Source of the DNA: Symbiodinium natans
Lineage: Eukaryota > Sar > Dinophyceae > Suessiales > Symbiodiniaceae
Direction of reading: 5' to 3'
Assembly: GCA_905221605.1 (NCBI GenBank)
Contig: CAJNDS010002740.1
Location: 79,501-143,500 of the forward strand
DNA: 64,000 nt
Position 1 is the stretch's first letter; every line of letters starts with the position of its first letter. Positions 61,201 to 63,778 of this stretch are shown in pieces. The notes under the pieces were generated by a model. That model saw only the letters and a program-made list of their open reading frames with translations. It searched no databases and was not told the DNA's origin. A program made the translations under genes and the position numbers.

Positions 61201-63778
61201 AGGGGACTAGAGGCTTTGGGGTGCAAGTAGGCTTTTGGTTTAGGTTGGCGCCCTAAACCCTAAGCCCTAAACCCCAAGCAGTGCCCAGGCACACAGCGGT
61301 CGGAGGTCTGGCCGCAGACCTTCTGTGCGACGGTGCCCGTCCGCATGACCTCGATGCCGGGCCCCGACTCACGGGCCCAGGCGACCTTGAGCAGGCTTGT
61401 GGGCTTGGGGTTTAGGGTTTAGGGTTTAAGGTTTAGGGTTTAGGGTTTAGGGTTTAGGGTTTAGGGTTTAGGGTTTAGGGCGTGGGGTTTTGGGTTTGGG
61501 GTTTAGGGTTGTGGGGTTGTGGGGTTTAGGGGCTTGGGGGTTTGGGGTTTGGGGTTTGGGGTTTGGGGCTTTGGGGTTTTGGGGTTTTGGGGTTTTGGGG
61601 CTTGGGGGTTTGGGGTTTGGGGTTTGGGGTTTGGGGTTTAGGGTTTAGGGTTTGAGGTTTTGGGGTTTTGGGGTTTTGGGGCTTTGGGGCTTTGGGGTTT
61701 TGGGGTTTTGGGGCTTGGGGTTTGGGGTTTGGGGTTTGGGGTTTTGGGGTTTGGGGGTTTGGGGGTTTGGGGGTTTGGGGAATAAGGTCTAGAGGGCTTT
61801 GGGGGTAGAGCTTACAGGGATCAGATGGCCCCTTTTAATTAAAAACAAAAAAACTAAACCCCCTTAAACCCCTAACCTTGAACCCCTAAACCCTAAACCC
61901 TAAACCCTAAACCGAAAACCCAGAACCCTAAACCCTAAACCCTGAACCCCGGATCCGGCTCTCACTTTGGCGCGAGCCTCCTGAGAATCTTTCTGCGTTG
62001 CGGTCGCGGCTGACATGTCCTGACTGTTTAGGGCTGTAGGGTTCAAGTTTTAGGGTTTACGGGCTCAGGAGCATCGTACCATAAACCCTCAGGGCTTCTG
62101 GGCTTTTACGGGTATAGGATGGTGTTTCTGGTGCTTGTTTTAAGGGAGGGTGGGAGGGGAGGGAAGATAGTTTGGGTTGGGGGACATAGCGTGCGAGTAG
62201 AGCGCGACAGCCGGGCAGGCATGTTATGCCCTAACCCTAAGACCCTACACGTTTAGGGTTGAAAGGCCTTTGGGTTTTGATGACTTCAAGCTCTAGGCTT
62301 CTAGAGTTTTAGTTTCTTTGGTTGGGTTCAAAGTATGGGCCCTTCACTTGGCTCCCTTGTTATATTACCCGTATATGCACCATGTGTAATCAGGGCCCTT
62401 ACTTCGGATCCCTATAGACGAGGGCAAGGGACCATACTAAGGGCCCGTGGTTCCAACCTCAGTTTTGGAGTTGGGTGTAATATAGGGGCCTGAATAAAAA
62501 AAAGTAGGGTTTTGGGGTTATTATGGTATAACTCTATCGGGACCAAAAGGGAATACTATCCGTAACTTACTCCGGCCCCTATACTACCCCTAAACCCGGA
62601 ACCCTGAACCCTAAACCCTAAACCCTAAACCCTAAACCCTAAACCCTAAACCCTAAACCCTAAACCCTAAACCGAGGGCTGCCGAGGCTCGAAGTACACC
62701 TCCACGGAGTGGCCGCCGTCAGCCATGAAGCTCACGGTCGTCACCGGGCACGTGGCCCAAACGAAGTCCTTGCCAACTCCAAGAACGCACGGATCCTTTC
62801 GGGTTTAGGGTTTAGGGTTTAAGGTTTAGGGTTTAGGGTTTAGGGTTTAGGGTTTAGGGTTCAGGGTTCAGGGTTCAGGGTTTAGGGTTTAGGGTTTAGG
62901 GTTTAGGGTTTATGCAATCTGCGGTGACTTCTGGCTGTTGGCATTACTGTACCTACTTATTTTTTGTTATTCTCTTAGTCACAATTATTCATATGTTGTG
63001 TTTCTTAAATTATTCATGTGCTGTGGTATCATTCTGTTGCTACAATACTGTGCCATTGCATTACTCGACGACTATCAACTTTTTCTACATATCCTAAGTC
63101 CTAAGCGCGCAGAAATGCGTGTCCTCGTCATGGTCGATGGCAGGCGTCAGGAACTCAACGGTTAGGGTCGCCTGTCCAGCCTGCAGCTTCTCATGCACAG
63201 CTTTGTTAGACTCTTGAACTTCTCTTCTGATGTACTGTCGCGAAGATCATGCTCGCACTCTGTCTCTCTAAGAGAGCATGAGCCATGCAACTGTCGGACC
63301 CATCGCCTGCAGAAAGAAGTAGACTCCGCGGCAGAGTTCAGGGGGGTAAGGGAAGTGGGGTTAAGGACGTCGTTAGCTGCAAACAACTTCGTCAATGGGC
63401 AAGCGCGCTGCTGCTTGCGGGACACATCTAACCCTGAGCCTCCAGCCCGGACACCCTACGAGACACCAGGCCTGAAAGACGTAGCGCGTTAGCGTAGGCA
63501 AGACCTCGACACTCAACTGGCGCGCAGCCGCGATGTCCTGCAGAGGTGTTGCTTTAAGTCCGTGGGCCAATGGTGATAGCACTTCCATTGAATTTTGACA
63601 CACAAGGAGTTTGAGTCCCAACGTGATCATTCTGCATTTAAAATTTAGGGTTCCAGGGGTCAGGACTTTGCCTCCCCCAACCCTAAACCCTAAACCAGTC
63701 AGTCCAGCACTGGCCGGCCCAACCAGCGGTAGACGCTGCCATCCACGCGAATCAGGCCAACCCAATCGAGCTCGTCAC
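31709..63778 (-). CDS. gtaA-like: Glutaminase A (GtaA)-like gene, 32 exons, 5' end missing
   Basis: The family comprises large extracellular proteins named after fungal glutaminase A (DUF5127, DUF4965 and DUF1793 regions, the last a six-hairpin-like fold). Enzyme activity in protists is not established. I assembled 32 minus-strand exons whose phases all agree, giving 1904 coding bases: 633 residues, then TAG at 31709-31711. Landmarks appear in family order: WVGLIRVDGSVYRWLG, SVEVLPTLTRYVFQ, TLTVEFLTPA, CPVTTVSF, DWGFRHVAVP, RFFGTDLRPLW, GGEKYAQLGSLVYRQ, MKEISSDGDVSTVD, FPAFPFFLHLAP, YNLSWAPHHLGTWPV, QMPVEESGNMLIM, YWPLLKTWADFL, PDPGNQLCTDDFEGPNPHN, KYNLVWQKAL, YGIPLDDRSHNYTKADW, RAPLTDWYDTITG and GFRARPVLGGIY. 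The start codon and any signal peptide lie upstream of 63778 and were not found. The only stop in the joined frame is the terminal one, so the gene looks intact. Introns make up about 94% of its span. Confidence 0.88.
32138..32175 (-). CDS. GtaA-like exon 31
   Basis: DWYDTITGRLKP (family TDWYDTxTG). Acceptor CCCAG/G, donor GG/GT. Confidence 0.92.
32721..33079. repeat. Telomeric array with a homogeneous TCTAGGG core
   Basis: TTTAGGG units flank about 35 consecutive TCTAGGG units (about 32759-33006), one of them TCTATGG. The variant is uniform, as expected from local expansion. Confidence 0.92.
33371..33442 (-). CDS. GtaA-like exon 30
   Basis: EHFLAAVDDLWKFATSTADR then APLT (family F...VxPxYxFxxxTxxRVPxTDW). 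Acceptor GGCAG/G, donor ACG/GA. Confidence 0.9.
34031..34086 (-). CDS. GtaA-like exon 29
   Basis: HNYTKADWSMWSAAFSSQ (family YTKxDWxxWxAxL). Acceptor TTAAG/G, donor CAG/GC. Confidence 0.92.
34761..34787 (-). CDS. GtaA-like exon 28 (27 bp)
   Basis: YGIPLDDR, the family YGxPLDxR motif. Acceptor ACAAG/G, donor A/GC. It is separated from exon 27 by an intron holding a LINE fragment. Confidence 0.85.
34980..35551 (-). mobile_element. Probable 3' untranslated region of the LINE fragment
   Basis: Unique, non-telomeric DNA downstream of the LINE stop, ending in a T-rich stretch on the minus strand near 35000-35040 before telomeric units resume. The exact 3' end is not resolved. Confidence 0.45.
35552..36730 (-). 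pseudogene. LINE (non-LTR retrotransposon) fragment: RT C-terminus and restriction-like endonuclease
   Basis: The minus-strand frame is open from 36730 to the stop at 35552, about 392 codons. It starts in the C-terminal part of the element ORF (SQAGLGLRSTQADAPAAYLA, which I recall as typical of dinoflagellate LINEs). From the Met at 36541 there is a zinc knuckle CPRC (114-117) followed by HSHHAGLC (124-131), then RPAD (181-184) with D198, as in PD-(D/E)xK-type target-site endonucleases. The reverse transcriptase catalytic part is missing. The 5' break lies directly against a CCCTAAA block at 36731-36793. It sits in the GtaA-like intron 34788-37347 and is antisense to nothing: it has the same strand as the host gene. 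Confidence 0.75.
36731..37018. repeat. CCCTAAA and TTTAGGG/TTCAGGG blocks upstream of the LINE fragment
   Basis: 36731-36793 CCCTAAA touches the broken LINE end. 36896-37018 mixes TTTAGGG and TTCAGGG in runs. Confidence 0.9.
37102..37173. mobile_element. Partial copy, TAGGGGCCGGAATAATT family
   Basis: GGGACCAGAGGGGAACATTA then AGTAATTATTCCGACCCCTA. Confidence 0.55.
37348..37378 (-). CDS. GtaA-like exon 27
   Basis: VFEEEAKEYA (family VFxxEVxYY). Acceptor TCGAG/G, donor A/GC. Confidence 0.8.
38558..38577 (-). CDS. GtaA-like exon 26 (20 bp microexon)
   Basis: LFPDLV with a split Ser in front. It completes the LFPxxVF segment between exons 25 and 27. Acceptor CTCAG/G, donor GTC/GT. Confidence 0.72.
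38595..38733. repeat. TTTAGGG array just upstream of exon 26
   Basis: About 20 units in the intron between exons 25 and 26. Confidence 0.93.
39244..39284 (-). CDS. GtaA-like exon 25
   Basis: KYNLVWQKALKLP (family QKYNLxWDxxLGLxLFP). Acceptor CCCAG/G, donor A/GA. Confidence 0.88.
39395..39437 (-). CDS. GtaA-like exon 24, donor inside a telomeric repeat
   Basis: FWAASCVEARPAS with split glycines on both sides. It is divergent from the family here, but both phases fit. Acceptor CAACAG/G. Donor GG/GTTTAGGG, which is a telomeric unit. Confidence 0.65.
40035..40147. mobile_element. Foldback (TCTGGGAGGATCCA ... TGGATCCTCCCAGA)
   Basis: 113 bp with inverted ends, flanked by the direct repeat TTGCCGGGTCTCTGGGA (about 40024 and 40154). 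Confidence 0.65.
40239..40551. mobile_element. Composite foldback element interrupted by telomeric repeat
   Basis: Starts GGGATGTTC and ends GAACATCCC like the 95-bp foldbacks at 20227, 28776 and 58140. Here the interior is about 310 bp and contains TTTAGGG/TTTTGGG units and a second partial foldback. Confidence 0.55.
40901..41593 (-). CDS. 2OG-Fe(II) dioxygenase-like domain of the element
   Basis: The frame is open from just after the TGA at 41633; the reading given starts at a GTG. The core reads FSSFVVLSNVRAPAHVDQLN with the metal-binding H109-x-D111, then GGEIWLADP, a distal His at 168 or 172, and an Arg (RPWEGRRVVLATYTVR) that would hold 2-oxoglutarate. This is the double-stranded beta-helix HxD...H...R set. 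I recall such domains in dinoflagellate mobile-element proteins. The substrate is unknown; nucleic-acid base oxidation is an inference only. The C-terminal PPFPPFPPLPAIP tail is encoded by a GGGAATGG-type minisatellite (40905-40985). Confidence 0.65.
   Translation of the reverse strand: MSPAESFAQELLQLDSIFPAQLVQLLDLLPVEMQAVSRFSAATAPDKNMQPHGFYAGASQGLNGSVSLKPSSVHFPLTVQVFTAFLRDVDPAHSFSSFVVLSNVRAPAHVDQLNDPASLSLVLALTPFQGGEIWLADPCGPVQQDTPQGPMQGRLHSLHKGPLRFKAHMCMHAVRPWEGRRVVLATYTVRSVHSIAPDDRLRLKALVPPFPPFPPLPAIPHQLPLPPFPS
40905..40985. repeat. Short GGGAATGG-type minisatellite
   Basis: Same unit type as the G-rich arm at 47040-47590, placed at the 3' end of the dioxygenase frame. The unit therefore occurs at both sides of the recombinase element. 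Confidence 0.6.
41633..41845 (-). CDS. CCCH-type zinc finger segment of the element (frameshifted)
   Basis: Contains ICMKFNLGTC then PGQRCSNGFHVCWKLHCHRP, a Cys/His pattern like the CCCH fingers of dinoflagellate element proteins, presumably nucleic-acid binding. It ends at a TGA (41633-41635) that is in frame with the dioxygenase segment downstream, so a single stop divides the two. Confidence 0.6.
   Translation of the reverse strand: MLPATLSLCVRKHRQAWFGQPPKPICMKFNLGTCRASHVKPGQRCSNGFHVCWKLHCHRPMPATECLHKE
41778..42410 (-). CDS. Retroelement ORF following the recombinase (ATG likely at 42311)
   Basis: From the ATG at 42311 about 177 codons: an N-terminal segment SEATFWARCDQLGM then helical stretches ending VLPLQEKLERIRRQQARLGG and QPSHALIDRATQQFDDGVLL, then YIPLAKCASRY. 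I recall this pattern as a conserved domain of Symbiodinium element polyproteins, placed between recombinase and zinc finger. It has no named function. The frame ends at 41778, while the zinc finger continues in another minus frame that overlaps 41778-41845, so a frameshift separates them. Confidence 0.6.
   Translation of the reverse strand: MCWPLPARPVTEDASTRVAVLWTGSLELLFFAAMALDSEATFWARCDQLGMPEAIQQELEAGGINSFATLAFCTPNSGNAGVDDPALMAHLRGLLAENPTPQTITMFRRLAFEAQALAMQDLKSKLERTHDSEPKVLPLQEKLERIRRQQARLGGLSFTAHNQPSHALIDRATQQFDDGVLLYIPLAKCASRYAESLCEKAPASLVWAAA
42524..44383 (-). CDS. Tyrosine recombinase of a DIRS-like/dinoflagellate retroelement
   Basis: 619 codons. Residues about 150-300 look like the N-terminal SAM-like/core-binding region. 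The catalytic region follows: Arg323 in VGRWSDLRRA, HSAK at 438-441 in LRAHSAKVTLLSWAG, His464-465 in LLGHH, and the nucleophile candidate Tyr476 in TTYDRN. This is the R..HxxK..H..Y set of tyrosine recombinases, with spacing and surrounding residues that I recall from dinoflagellate elements. A C-terminal Cys-rich tail (LACGR...FCAQC) follows. The frame opens at a non-ATG codon; stops bound it at 44402-44404 and 42524. It would integrate element DNA by strand exchange. All catalytic residues are present, but the downstream ORFs are broken. Confidence 0.78.
   Translation of the reverse strand: MSFPPFWAGQDERFSKEVEQWSRTEEPADQDQSSPRHVATGPRPRSTEPNFSRELRARVEASIVSYRPPLNFPWQIGRMAPIFGYRPTLPLFRLPRPQPMPVIRPSSDQVQVLGGSRHHVHQAQRIRASGPESQDDRARALKRFRILLLLDPPATRTGRQMLTVVGTHVDVEQALKVLSDTLEPKATGTLTKRVSSLWSYAEFLSTHGVKSPFSAGEPTLYKYLCWLRDQKRGATSGTSTLEALRFSDSMFTFLCITLSELDSPRVKGVAHSLFMTKRRRSPAPLIPVAVVRFLIGLVLDTLRKDRERTIAGQILACIFLVGRWSDLRRAVNYRTSVAGGICILEADAKGHKAAYSKELQLELLPFLGIGGWPASQPWATVFLELRLKYGIQGALPSWNDSKQQWADYDMSTSEATGWLREMAEEVCDTSVAVTLRAHSAKVTLLSWAGTCPLFTREEKTLLGHHTEPTTRSATTYDRNALIRLHAKVHRMLEDIGEERQVPDASAAEQVRTLVQPRDDALPDVEGSEVVQDSSDDEQGPLGLIQGEHRAPVPDANLHEWVQHKLSSMVHAKSSDTPRKLACGRMLSCNFHDVEAGQLDVHQTSFCAQCLATRQLAAGV
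44782..45198 (-). CDS. ORF upstream of the recombinase, unknown
   Basis: 138 codons from an ATG at 45198. No motif recognised. It is in the same orientation as the recombinase and 400 bp upstream, so possibly part of the element's first ORF or decayed sequence. Confidence 0.3.
   Translation of the reverse strand: MFVDLRGQRLCRAFQQRGRGMPCQFASAHVCHEGCVELTPFHLLQLGHVSRLDLCKEWLSMGQHHADLMQPWSECHYDDPPGPSLPSAERSWAAVYADLTASAKAALAGGLSTCTVTRSTELRTSYPAARSRSRDHDL
45464..46144 (-). CDS. ORF upstream of the recombinase, unknown, coiled-coil-like end
   Basis: 226 codons. The end VCLQALEARLSQVEEVLGLV has heptad spacing. It could be a gag-like first ORF of the element. Not recognised. Confidence 0.35.
   Translation of the reverse strand: MCSVGRMRQTSIILFFSGCSTLLSAGMNNAADAHSGPLTDSEAPDVDGIEVPCHLMNWTGLSHADAAPCFASGTPAVVPSGTPAPSRVRMCALLEQMSGLSQHLLRLCTDTDLRSVAHLCQEAHRDAGLLPSDRAHIHYLTATPPEQVTWGLEAPILGHDTSFRAPDATFGGQPAAEVHVCLQALEARLSQVEEVLGLVTTSSSPPIPVLARLRALELRFPAASRP
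47040..47990. repeat. Inverted degenerate minisatellite (G-rich arm, C-rich arm)
   Basis: 47040-47590 is built of GGGAATGGTGGG/GGCGGG-like units. 47650-47990 is built of the complement (CCACCATTCCC-like) and includes a C homopolymer near 47820-47878. The two arms face each other around 47600. Open frames here are low-complexity shadows. Confidence 0.7.
48041..48611 (+). pseudogene. HNH endonuclease-domain gene fragment, frameshifted
   Basis: Plus strand. The segment 48125-48505 reads LPYYGQRLAGAASEVFLHLL...LLSEQDYQH-stop-LCAAPITATMCELAHIVPVHQSF...NLQALCLECHRNKTALE. It is an HNH fold with ELxHIVP and LCxxCHxxK, but a TAG (48243-48245) has replaced the first zinc-knuckle region and the Asp of the usual DHIVP is Ala. 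Just upstream, in other frames, DVVRRRKNSLAHA and FPAPIFCPKDGA resemble a segment that I recall lying downstream of HNH in dinoflagellate mobile-element proteins, so the order may be rearranged. Confidence 0.55.
48836..49076. repeat. Telomeric array with a homogeneous TTTAGGC core
   Basis: TTTAGGG units on both sides of about 13 TTTAGGC units (about 48917-49008). Confidence 0.92.
49186..49222 (-). CDS. GtaA-like exon 23
   Basis: GFVKDWLHGAAD (family V-x-x-W-x-x-x-A-x-D-G). Acceptor GACAG/G, donor G/GC. The next intron is the 9.7-kb one that carries mobile elements. Confidence 0.82.
49250..49274. repeat. G homopolymer
   Basis: About 25 G immediately upstream (gene sense) of the exon 23 region. 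Confidence 0.92.
49342..49399. mobile_element. Internally deleted foldback element, GGGATGTTCCC family
   Basis: Has GGGATGTT at the left and GGACTGTTAGTACAAGGG then GAACATCCC at the right. The left interior is missing. 58 bp. Confidence 0.7.
49735..49915. other. CAA/ACA-rich island
   Basis: AACAACAATAATAGCAAC-type sequence, AT-rich and strand-skewed, within the intron between exons 22 and 23. The Leu/Val-rich minus frame is a shadow. Confidence 0.6.
50214..50308. mobile_element. Small dispersed element ending AATAAGGGCCTACTC
   Basis: Shares AAGGAAATAAGGGCCTACTC and a GGGTACCCTTTTTT centre with the other copies. Confidence 0.55.
50422..50457 (-). CDS. GtaA-like exon 22
   Basis: GAESAKYRQLAE (family AxKYxxLAE). 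Acceptor CTCCAG/G, donor GAA/GC. Confidence 0.82.
51122..51181 (-). CDS. GtaA-like exon 21
   Basis: AGKGIVGLAAYAELLKLAGQ (family KGIIGIxAYA). Acceptor CGAG/G, donor CAG/GC. Confidence 0.88.
51704..51820. mobile_element. Foldback element, TAGGGGCCGGAATAATT family
   Basis: Inverted ends GGTGGTACTTTAGGGGCCGG / CAGGCCCCTAGAGTGCCCACC. 117 bp, in a GtaA-like intron. Confidence 0.75.
51949..51978 (-). CDS. GtaA-like exon 20
   Basis: GPNPHNVNLA, continuing CTDDFE-GPxPHNxNLA exactly as in the family. Acceptor CGGAG/G, donor GCA/GC. Ten codons only. Confidence 0.88.
52203..52650. repeat. Long TTTAGGG arrays and TCTGGGG variants
   Basis: 52203-52345 and 52377-52553 TTTAGGG, then TCTGGGG/TTTGGGG runs to about 52640, within the intron between exons 19 and 20. 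Confidence 0.93.
53102..53141 (-). CDS. GtaA-like exon 19
   Basis: PDPGNQLCTDDFE, a near-invariant family segment (DPxNQLCTDDF). Acceptor GAG/G, donor GAG/GC. Confidence 0.9.
53523..53643. mobile_element. Foldback element, TAGGGGCCGGAATAATT family
   Basis: Ends in TTCCGACCCCTATAGTACACC. Interior GGGACCATCTAAGGGAACAA. The left end is diverged. Confidence 0.6.
53690..53738 (-). CDS. GtaA-like exon 18
   Basis: YWPLLKTWADFLVAS (family YWPLLxKWADYL). Acceptor AAG/G, donor TT/GC. Confidence 0.88.
54017..54084. repeat. GTAT tetranucleotide microsatellite
   Basis: About 15 units of TATG/GTAT. Confidence 0.95.
54400..54469 (-). CDS. GtaA-like exon 17
   Basis: ESGNMLIMITAVSQKLGNVG then WLA. Together with exon 16 it gives MPVEESGNMLIM, the most recognisable family motif. 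Acceptor CGGCAG/G, donor A/GC. Confidence 0.92.
54999..55099. repeat. Perfect 42-bp inverted repeat with 17-base loop
   Basis: Arms 54999-55040 and 55058-55099 are exactly complementary by eye (start ACACTGGACTCTTTTCC). It lies in a GtaA-like intron surrounded by degenerate CTAAAG/CCTAAA units. Confidence 0.85.
55267..55323. repeat. C homopolymer tract
   Basis: Over 50 C with a single interrupting T, in the intron between exons 16 and 17. Confidence 0.92.
55620..55688. mobile_element. Small dispersed element (TTGGGGTCC...CCTATTTTCGTAA)
   Basis: Second copy of the element at 15398-15487, GTtype ends conserved. Confidence 0.5.
55778..55880. mobile_element. Foldback element, TAGGGGCCGGAATAATT family
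   Basis: TATAGGGGCCTTAAACAGGG at the left, TAACTATTCCGAGCCCAAG at the right. Confidence 0.6.
56147..56216 (-). CDS. GtaA-like exon 16
   Basis: PHHLGTWPVCDIPSDQQEQM then PVE. Acceptor CCGAG/G, donor GAG/GTGGGG. Confidence 0.92.
56415..56445 (-). CDS. GtaA-like exon 15
   Basis: MDIKYNLSW plus split Ala. With the next exon it reads YNLSWAPHHLGTWP, a family signature. Acceptor CCGCAG/G, donor GC/GC. Confidence 0.85.
56886..56935 (-). CDS. GtaA-like exon 14
   Basis: LVYSVNGTAPYGAQVA (family L-x-Y-A-x-N...). Acceptor CCGAG/G, donor GCAG/GT. It joins directly to exon 15 in phase. Confidence 0.7.
57149..57207 (-). CDS. GtaA-like exon 13
   Basis: VIFPAFPFFLHLAPDFFRK. With exon 12 it gives STVDVIFPAFPFFL, as in the family. 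Acceptor GCTGAG/G, donor CT/GA. Confidence 0.88.
57236..57472. repeat. TTTAGGG array in the intron between exons 12 and 13
   Basis: About 30 units with TTTCGGG and TTAGGGG variants. Confidence 0.93.
57546..57604 (-). CDS. GtaA-like exon 12
   Basis: EVWPFMKEISSDGDVSTVD. The S-x-G-x-x-S-T-V-D motif is diagnostic for the family. Acceptor CCGCAG/G, donor GAC/GC. Confidence 0.88.
57847..57880 (-). CDS. GtaA-like exon 11 (small, less certain)
   Basis: VTGATSAAWNH plus one base. Chosen because it is the only reading of this spacer that bridges exons 10 and 12 in phase with AG/G and GA boundaries and gives the length expected between YRQ and FMKE. Confidence 0.5.
57929..58460. repeat. TTTAGGG arrays around a foldback element
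   Basis: 57929-58138 and 58279-58460, with the GGGATGTTCCC-family element between them, in the intron between exons 10 and 11. Confidence 0.93.
58140..58235. mobile_element. Foldback element, GGGATGTTCCC family
   Basis: Same family, 96 bp, ending GGGGGAACATTCC, lying between telomeric arrays in a GtaA-like intron. Confidence 0.82.
58461..58815. other. A-rich island
   Basis: AT-rich sequence with AACAACAAGTAATTAATC-type runs between telomeric blocks in the intron between exons 10 and 11. No exon seen. Confidence 0.6.
58907..58990 (-). CDS. GtaA-like exon 10
   Basis: 28 codons: DFNKKLAAELQMQ then GGEKYAQLGSLVYRQ, matching the strongly conserved GGEKYAxLxxLAYRQ of the family. Acceptor GAAG/G, donor CAG/GC. 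Confidence 0.9.
59132..59254 (-). CDS. GtaA-like exon 9 (longest)
   Basis: 41 codons with VVAQRFFGTDLRPLW and LALAAAEQQKALRQ, very close to the family YFG-T-x-LRPYW followed by an alanine-rich helix. Acceptor CGGGAG/G, donor GAG/GA. A small foldback element lies about 30 bases upstream of the acceptor. Confidence 0.88.
59287..59360. mobile_element. Short copy, TAGGGGCCGGAATAATT family
   Basis: CTAGGGGCCTCAATGATTAG at the left and GTAATTATTCCGACCC at the right. It lies about 30 bases upstream of the exon 9 acceptor. Confidence 0.65.
59702..59789 (-). CDS. GtaA-like exon 8
   Basis: NCLEEPLKNRQVPPG then QVAGLHLMLDEAGA (family R-H-L-L-L-A-Y-D-E). Acceptor CCCTAG/G, donor GCT/GC. Confidence 0.8.
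59797..60012. repeat. TTTAGGG array between exons 7 and 8
   Basis: About 29 units with TTAGGGG variants. Confidence 0.93.
60024..60094 (-). CDS. GtaA-like exon 7
   Basis: DDAGPARKASDRPLVLSASL then AAPG, corresponding to the family DD...P-V-L-A-x-x-x-D-L-G segment. Acceptor GCCAG/G, donor GG/GT. Confidence 0.75.
60675..60782 (-). CDS. GtaA-like exon 6
   Basis: 36 codons beginning DWGFRHVAVPSGAKTVMAAA (family IDWGYLYVA). The acceptor CTAACAG/G has a branch-like CTAAC next to it. Donor GAG/GA. Confidence 0.83.
61293..61385 (-). CDS. GtaA-like exon 5
   Basis: 31 codons, VAWARESGPGIEVMRTGTVA followed by QKVCGQTSDRC (family V-x-W-S-R...G-L-x-V-L-R-x-G). Acceptor CTCAAG/G, donor TGT/GT. The 3' edge is the least certain part. 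Confidence 0.75.
61405..61785. repeat. TTTAGGG grading into TTTGGGG/TTTTGGGG
   Basis: Starts as TTTAGGG and becomes TTTGGGG, TTTTGGGG and CTTTGGGG by 61500-61785, in the intron between exons 4 and 5. The second half resembles Oxytricha-type units in form, by mutation rather than relation. Confidence 0.9.
62333..62460. mobile_element. Small foldback (AGTATGGGCCC ... GGGCCC)
   Basis: Left AGTATGGGCCCTTCACTTGG and right GGACCATACTAAGGGCCC, with an internal ACTTCGGATCCCTATA. Confidence 0.5.
62473..62589. mobile_element. Foldback element, TAGGGGCCGGAATAATT family
   Basis: GGGTGTAATATAGGGGCCTG at the left, CCGGCCCCTATACTACCC at the right. Interior GGGACCAAAAGGGAATACTA. Confidence 0.75.
62600..62672. 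repeat. CCCTAAA array abutting exon 4
   Basis: On the coding (minus) strand it reads GTTTAGGG from the first intron base, so the array supplies the donor. Confidence 0.9.
62673..62768 (-). CDS. GtaA-like exon 4, donor inside a telomeric repeat
   Basis: 32 codons containing CPVTTVSFMADGGHSVEVYF (family RPVTY...LYFD). The acceptor is GGCAAG/G. The donor is TCG/GTTTAGGG: the first intron bases are a telomeric unit of the array at 62600-62673. An alternative GC donor 16 bases earlier was considered, but it would not meet the AG/G acceptor rule at exon 5. Confidence 0.78.
62912..63100. other. T-rich island
   Basis: The opposite skew to the A-rich islands (T on the plus strand), in the intron between exons 3 and 4. 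No exon seen. Confidence 0.55.
63124..63180 (-). CDS. GtaA-like exon 3
   Basis: 19 codons AGQATLTVEFLTPAIDHDE. Joined to exon 2 it gives YVFQAGQATLTVEFLTP, a typical beta-sandwich stretch of the family. Acceptor CTGCAG/G, donor GAG/GA. Confidence 0.82.
63181..63471. other. Intron between exons 2 and 3 without telomeric repeat
   Basis: Unique sequence of 291 bp. One of the few introns in which I see no TTTAGGG unit, useful as a baseline. Confidence 0.7.
63472..63537 (-). CDS. GtaA-like exon 2
   Basis: 22 codons, including RQLSVEVLPTLTRYVFQ, matching the family Q-x-S-V-x-V-x-P-T-x-T-x-Y-x-F strand. Acceptor CTGCAG/G, donor CAG/GC. Confidence 0.82.
63711..63778 (-). CDS. GtaA-like exon 1 (first in window)
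   Basis: Reads DELDWVGLIRVDG then SVYRWLGRP, the N-terminal landmark of the family (W-x-G-x-IRVDG). Acceptor GCAG/G, donor CCA/GT. It starts with two bases of a split codon, so coding sequence continues upstream. Confidence 0.8.
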
